Assembly: GCA_017433375.1 (NCBI GenBank) | Contig: JAFRHG010000003.1 | Coordinates: forward strand, 1 to 64,000 | Source of the DNA: Bacillota bacterium | GTDB lineage: Bacteria; Bacillota; Clostridia; Peptostreptococcales; Anaerovoracaceae | Direction of reading: 5' to 3' | DNA: 64,000 nucleotides | Shown here: piece by piece, positions 60,791-64,000 of the stretch | Layout: each line of letters starts with the position of its first letter | How positions within the stretch are numbered: the first letter of the stretch is position 1 | Position numbers and translations under genes: made by a program | The notes under the pieces: model-generated | Seen by the model: the letters and a program-made list of their open reading frames with translations, nothing else | Told to the model about the DNA's origin: nothing | Database searches by the model: none

Positions 60791-61975
60791 ATGAAGGAAT
60801 TTGAACTGAAGTACGGATGCAATCCCAATCAGAAACCGGCGAAGATCTATATGCGGGAGGGCGGGGAACTTCCCATCACCATCCTGAACGGACGGCCGGG
60901 ATACATCAACTTTCTGGATGCCTTCAATTCCTGGCAGCTGGTCAGGGAACTGAAGGAAGCCACCGGACTGCCGGCGGCCACGTCCTTCAAGCACGTCAGC
61001 CCCACCTCGGCGGCGGTGGGAAAGAAGCTGCCCGAGGAAATGAAGAAGGCCTATTTCGTGGATGACATTGAGGGACTGGATGATTCCCCTTTGGCCTGTG
61101 CCTACGCCAGGGCCAGGGGAACGGACCGGCTCTGTTCCTTCGGCGACTTCATCGCCCTGTCCGACGTCTGCGATGAGACGACGGCCCGGATCATTTCCCG
61201 GGAAGTCTCCGACGGCATCATCGCCCCGGGCTATACGGAGGAGGCACTGAAGATCCTCAGCGCCAAGAAAAAAGGCAACTACAACGTCATCGCCATCGAT
61301 CCGGATTACGAGCCGGAGGAGCAGGAGCGGCGCCAGGTCTTCGGGATCACCTTTGAGCAGGGGCACAACAACGTGAAGATCGATGAGAGCCTTCTGGAGA
61401 ACATCGTCACGGAGAAGAAGGATCTTCCCTCCGAGGCGAAGACGGATCTGATCATCGCTCTGATCACCCTGAAATACACCCAGTCCAATTCGGTCTGCTT
61501 CGCCATGGACGGGCAGTGCATCGGCGTGGGCGCCGGACAGCAGTCCAGAATCCACTGCACCCGTCTGGCGGCGGGCAAGGCGGACACCTGGCATCTGCGG
61601 ATGCATGAGAAGGTGCAGAACCTGCCCTTTAAGGAGGACCTGCCCAGAGCCGTGCGGGACAACGCCATCGACGGCTATGTGAACGAATACGAGGAAGATG
61701 TCTGCGCCGAGGGCAACTGGCAGAAGTACTTCACCAGACAGCCCGAGCCCCTGACCAGGGAGGAAAAGAAAGAATACCTGGCCGGAAAGCAGGGTGCGTC
61801 CCTGGCTTCCGACGCCTTCTTCCCCTTCGGCGACAGCATTCTGCGGGGAAAGATGAGCGGCGTATCCTATGTGGTGCAGCCGGGCGGTTCCATCCGGGAT
61901 GAGGAGGTCATCCGGACCTGCGACGAACTGGGCGTGGTCATGGCGTGCAACGGCGTGCGCCTCTTCCATCACTGA
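60791..61975 (+). CDS. purH: AICAR formyltransferase (stand-alone, PurH-like)
   Basis: The 394-residue protein corresponds to the transformylase part of PurH only: LKYGCNPNQKPAKIYM, the catalytic Lys-His in ATSFKHVSPTSAA, TLKYTQSNSVCFAMDG, GVGAGQQSRIHCTRLA, and ASDAFFPFGDSI. The IMP cyclohydrolase MGS-like domain of bifunctional PurH is absent, which matches the separate PurO-like domain fused to PurN upstream. It formylates AICAR with 10-formyl-tetrahydrofolate. AGGAGGAGAA precedes the start. Confidence 0.92.
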   Translation: MKEFELKYGCNPNQKPAKIYMREGGELPITILNGRPGYINFLDAFNSWQLVRELKEATGLPAATSFKHVSPTSAAVGKKLPEEMKKAYFVDDIEGLDDSPLACAYARARGTDRLCSFGDFIALSDVCDETTARIISREVSDGIIAPGYTEEALKILSAKKKGNYNVIAIDPDYEPEEQERRQVFGITFEQGHNNVKIDESLLENIVTEKKDLPSEAKTDLIIALITLKYTQSNSVCFAMDGQCIGVGAGQQSRIHCTRLAAGKADTWHLRMHEKVQNLPFKEDLPRAVRDNAIDGYVNEYEEDVCAEGNWQKYFTRQPEPLTREEKKEYLAGKQGASLASDAFFPFGDSILRGKMSGVSYVVQPGGSIRDEEVIRTCDELGVVMACNGVRLFHH

Positions 61976-62011
61976 TCGAATGAACTGACCCTGAGATATA
62001 AGGAGAACAAC

Positions 62012-63280
62012 ATGAAGGTAATGGTAGTCGGCGGCGGAGGCCGTGAACATGCGATTATCCGCAAGCTGAAGGAGAACCCCAACATCGAAATCATCTACGC
62101 CCTGCCGGGAAACGGCGGCATCGCGGCGGACGCGGAGTGCGTGCCTATCGGCGCCAAGGATATTGACGCCATCGCCGCTTTCGGCCGGGAGAAGGCCATC
62201 GACTTCGCCGTGGTGGCTCCCGACGATCCCCTGGCCATGGGCTGCGTTGATGCCCTGAACGGGGAAGGTATCCGCTGCTTCGGACCGACGAAGGACGCGG
62301 CCATCATCGAGGCCAGCAAGGTCTTCGCCAAAAACCTGATGAAGAAGTACGGCATCCCTACGGCAGCCTACGAGGTCTTCACCGACATGGAGGAGGCCCT
62401 GGCCTATCTGGAGAAGGCGCCTGTTCCCACGGTGATCAAAGCCGACGGGCTGGCCCTGGGCAAGGGCGTGATCATCGCCCAGACCAGGGAGGAGGCACGC
62501 CAGGCCGTGCGCTCCATGATGGAGGAAAAGAAGTTCGGCGCCAGCGGCGATCAGATCGTCATTGAGGAGTTCCTCACCGGACCGGAAGTCTCCGTGCTTT
62601 CCTTTACCGACGGCAAAACCATCGTGCCCATGGTATCCTCCCAGGACCACAAGCGCGCCCAGGACGGGGACCAGGGACTGAACACCGGCGGCATGGGCGT
62701 GGTGGCGCCCAATCCCTGGTACACGCCCCAGATGGCGGACCGGTGCATGAAGGAGATCTTCCGCCCCACGGTGGAGGCCATGAACGCCGAAGGCAGGACC
62801 TTCCGCGGATGCCTCTATTTCGGCCTTATGATCACGGAAAACGGGCCGAAGGTCATCGAATACAACTGCCGCTTCGGCGATCCGGAAACCCAGGTGGTGT
62901 TGCCTTTGCTCGAGAGCGATCTGCTCACCATCATGGAGGCGACCGCCGACGGGCGTCTGGATGAGGTGGAGGTGAAATTCTCCGACCGGTATTCCTGCTG
63001 TGTGGTCATGGCCTCCGGCGGATACCCGGTCAGTTACGAGAAGGGATTCCCCCTGGATATCGGGCCTATGGATGAGGGCGTGGAGGTCTTCATCGCCGGC
63101 GCGAAGCTGGAGGAGGGGAGACTGGTCACCTCCGGCGGACGGGTCCTGGGCGTGACGGCCATGGCGGACAGCCTGGAGGGCGCTATACAAAAGGCCTACG
63201 CCAATGTGGAAAAGATTCACTTTGAGAAGGCGTTTTACCGGCACGACATCGGCCGGAAGGCGCTGGAGCATATCCGATAA
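62012..63280 (+). CDS. purD: Phosphoribosylamine-glycine ligase
   Basis: The 422-residue ATP-grasp enzyme has MVVGGGGREHAIIRKL, the ATP loop KADGLALGKGVIIAQT, GASGDQIVIEEFLTGPEVS, AQDGDQGLNTGGMGVVAP, and YNCRFGDPETQVVLPLL. It makes GAR from phosphoribosylamine and glycine. Intact; a decamer copy (62900-62909) lies in the coding region. ATAAGGAGAAC precedes the ATG. Confidence 0.96.
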   Translation: MKVMVVGGGGREHAIIRKLKENPNIEIIYALPGNGGIAADAECVPIGAKDIDAIAAFGREKAIDFAVVAPDDPLAMGCVDALNGEGIRCFGPTKDAAIIEASKVFAKNLMKKYGIPTAAYEVFTDMEEALAYLEKAPVPTVIKADGLALGKGVIIAQTREEARQAVRSMMEEKKFGASGDQIVIEEFLTGPEVSVLSFTDGKTIVPMVSSQDHKRAQDGDQGLNTGGMGVVAPNPWYTPQMADRCMKEIFRPTVEAMNAEGRTFRGCLYFGLMITENGPKVIEYNCRFGDPETQVVLPLLESDLLTIMEATADGRLDEVEVKFSDRYSCCVVMASGGYPVSYEKGFPLDIGPMDEGVEVFIAGAKLEEGRLVTSGGRVLGVTAMADSLEGAIQKAYANVEKIHFEKAFYRHDIGRKALEHIR

Positions 63281-63317
63281 TCGCGGCATTAGGGTTGAGC
63301 CGGAAAGGAAAATAGCG

Positions 63318-64000
63318 ATGGTATTCAGAGTTTATGTGGAGAAGAAGGAAGCCGCGGCGGCCGAGGCAAAGGCAATGCTGTCGGAGATCAGAACGTTCCT
63401 GGGCATCGACAGCGTCCGCAATGTGCGGATCCTGAACCGGTACGATGTGGAGGACGTGGATCCCGAACTGTTTGACGCCTGCATCGGAAGCGTGTTTTCC
63501 GAGCCCCAGGTGGATAAGGTCTATGCCAGCCTGGGGGAGGCCGGCGTGGAGGGGCTTTCCCTCTTTGCCGTGGAGGCGCTGCCCGGGCAGTTTGACCAGC
63601 GGGCGGATTCCGCGGCCCAGTGCATCCAGATCATCTCCCAGAAGGAGCGGCCCCTGGTGGCCTACGCCAAGATCTACGCCCTGGAGGGTGAGATCAGCGG
63701 GGAGGAACTGGAGGCGGTCAAGAGCCACGTGATCAATCCTGTGGAGACCCGGGAAGCGGGCCTTGAAGAAGCGGACACCCTGAAGGTGGTCTACGACAGG
63801 CCTGCCGATGTGGCCGTGATCGAAGGCTTCAATACCCTGGAGGAGGACGGTCTCAAGGCTATGATCGACGATCTGGGCCTGGCCATGGACCTGGGGGACA
63901 TCCGTGTCTGTCAGGAATACTTCCGTCAGGAGAACCGTCCGCCCACGCTGACGGAGATCCGCATGATCGACACCTACTGGTCCGACCACTGCCGGCACAC
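63318..64000 (+). CDS. purL: Phosphoribosylformylglycinamidine synthase, N-terminal part
   Basis: The frame is open from the ATG at 63318 (GGAAAGGAAAATAGCG upstream) to the window edge, giving 227 residues. It begins FRVYVEKKEAAAAEAKAMLS and has two PurS-like repeats (about 5-85 and 145-200) as in the long, single-chain PurL; the last residues TEIRMIDTYWSDHCRHT are the conserved family linker. The ATP and glutaminase domains lie beyond the window. It converts FGAR to FGAM, completing the set of early steps here. Confidence 0.93.
   Translation, partial: MVFRVYVEKKEAAAAEAKAMLSEIRTFLGIDSVRNVRILNRYDVEDVDPELFDACIGSVFSEPQVDKVYASLGEAGVEGLSLFAVEALPGQFDQRADSAAQCIQIISQKERPLVAYAKIYALEGEISGEELEAVKSHVINPVETREAGLEEADTLKVVYDRPADVAVIEGFNTLEEDGLKAMIDDLGLAMDLGDIRVCQEYFRQENRPPTLTEIRMIDTYWSDHCRH

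Overview
The window is moderately GC-rich bacterial chromosome with dense, mostly co-directional genes and strong AGGAGG-type ribosome binding sites. Its gene set suggests an anaerobic Gram-positive Clostridia-type Firmicute: PPDK plus pyruvate carboxylase, a single-chain bacterial glycyl-tRNA synthetase, the phoH-ybeY-cdd-era-recO cluster, a CD1871A-type CXXC peptide, SpoIIE-like phosphatase, a YkvI transporter, and a purine operon with separate IMP cyclohydrolase and AICAR transformylase. A family-level assignment (for example Anaerovoracaceae or Lachnospiraceae) is only a guess. No tRNA, rRNA or CRISPR array was seen.

Positions 1-14.1 kb are accessory and eroded. There are two IS66-family copies (one cut by the window edge), a 62-bp inverted duplication at the IS border, a DUF4143 ATPase, a DUF3089 hydrolase, a beta-propeller-like lipoprotein, a stand-alone CARF-HEPN (Csx1/TM1812-like) putative ribonuclease with no CRISPR locus in view, a radical SAM protein, a K+ channel, and at least five broken genes (two metallopeptidases, a CAP/SCP protein, an amidohydrolase, a small membrane protein).

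14.2-36 kb holds envelope, redox and signalling genes: a thiol-redox operon (CXXC peptide, 4Fe-4S membrane protein, TlpA-like lipoprotein), a diguanylate cyclase, a sensor-PP2C phosphatase directly followed by a Na+/H+ antiporter, a very long MMPL transporter with about six copies of an 81-residue repeat in its extracytoplasmic insert, a PLP aspartate decarboxylase-like enzyme that carries a lipoprotein signal, a DapF-like racemase, pyruvate carboxylase and an L,D-transpeptidase.

36-53 kb is core: dnaE, pfkA, two flavoproteins, phoH-ybeY-cdd-era-recO, a DUF4342 protein with amphipathic repeats, glyS and ppdK. After an unusual repeat-rich non-coding stretch (52.9-53.2 kb) come a YkvI transporter and two secreted proteins.

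56.4 kb to the end is a de novo purine operon: purE, a purF variant without the N-terminal cysteine, purM, a purN-IMP cyclohydrolase fusion with an internal ribosome binding site, AICAR transformylase, purD and the start of purL.

A decamer, GCAAAGGCAA, recurs at least 16 times on both strands across the window, in coding and non-coding DNA, far above chance.
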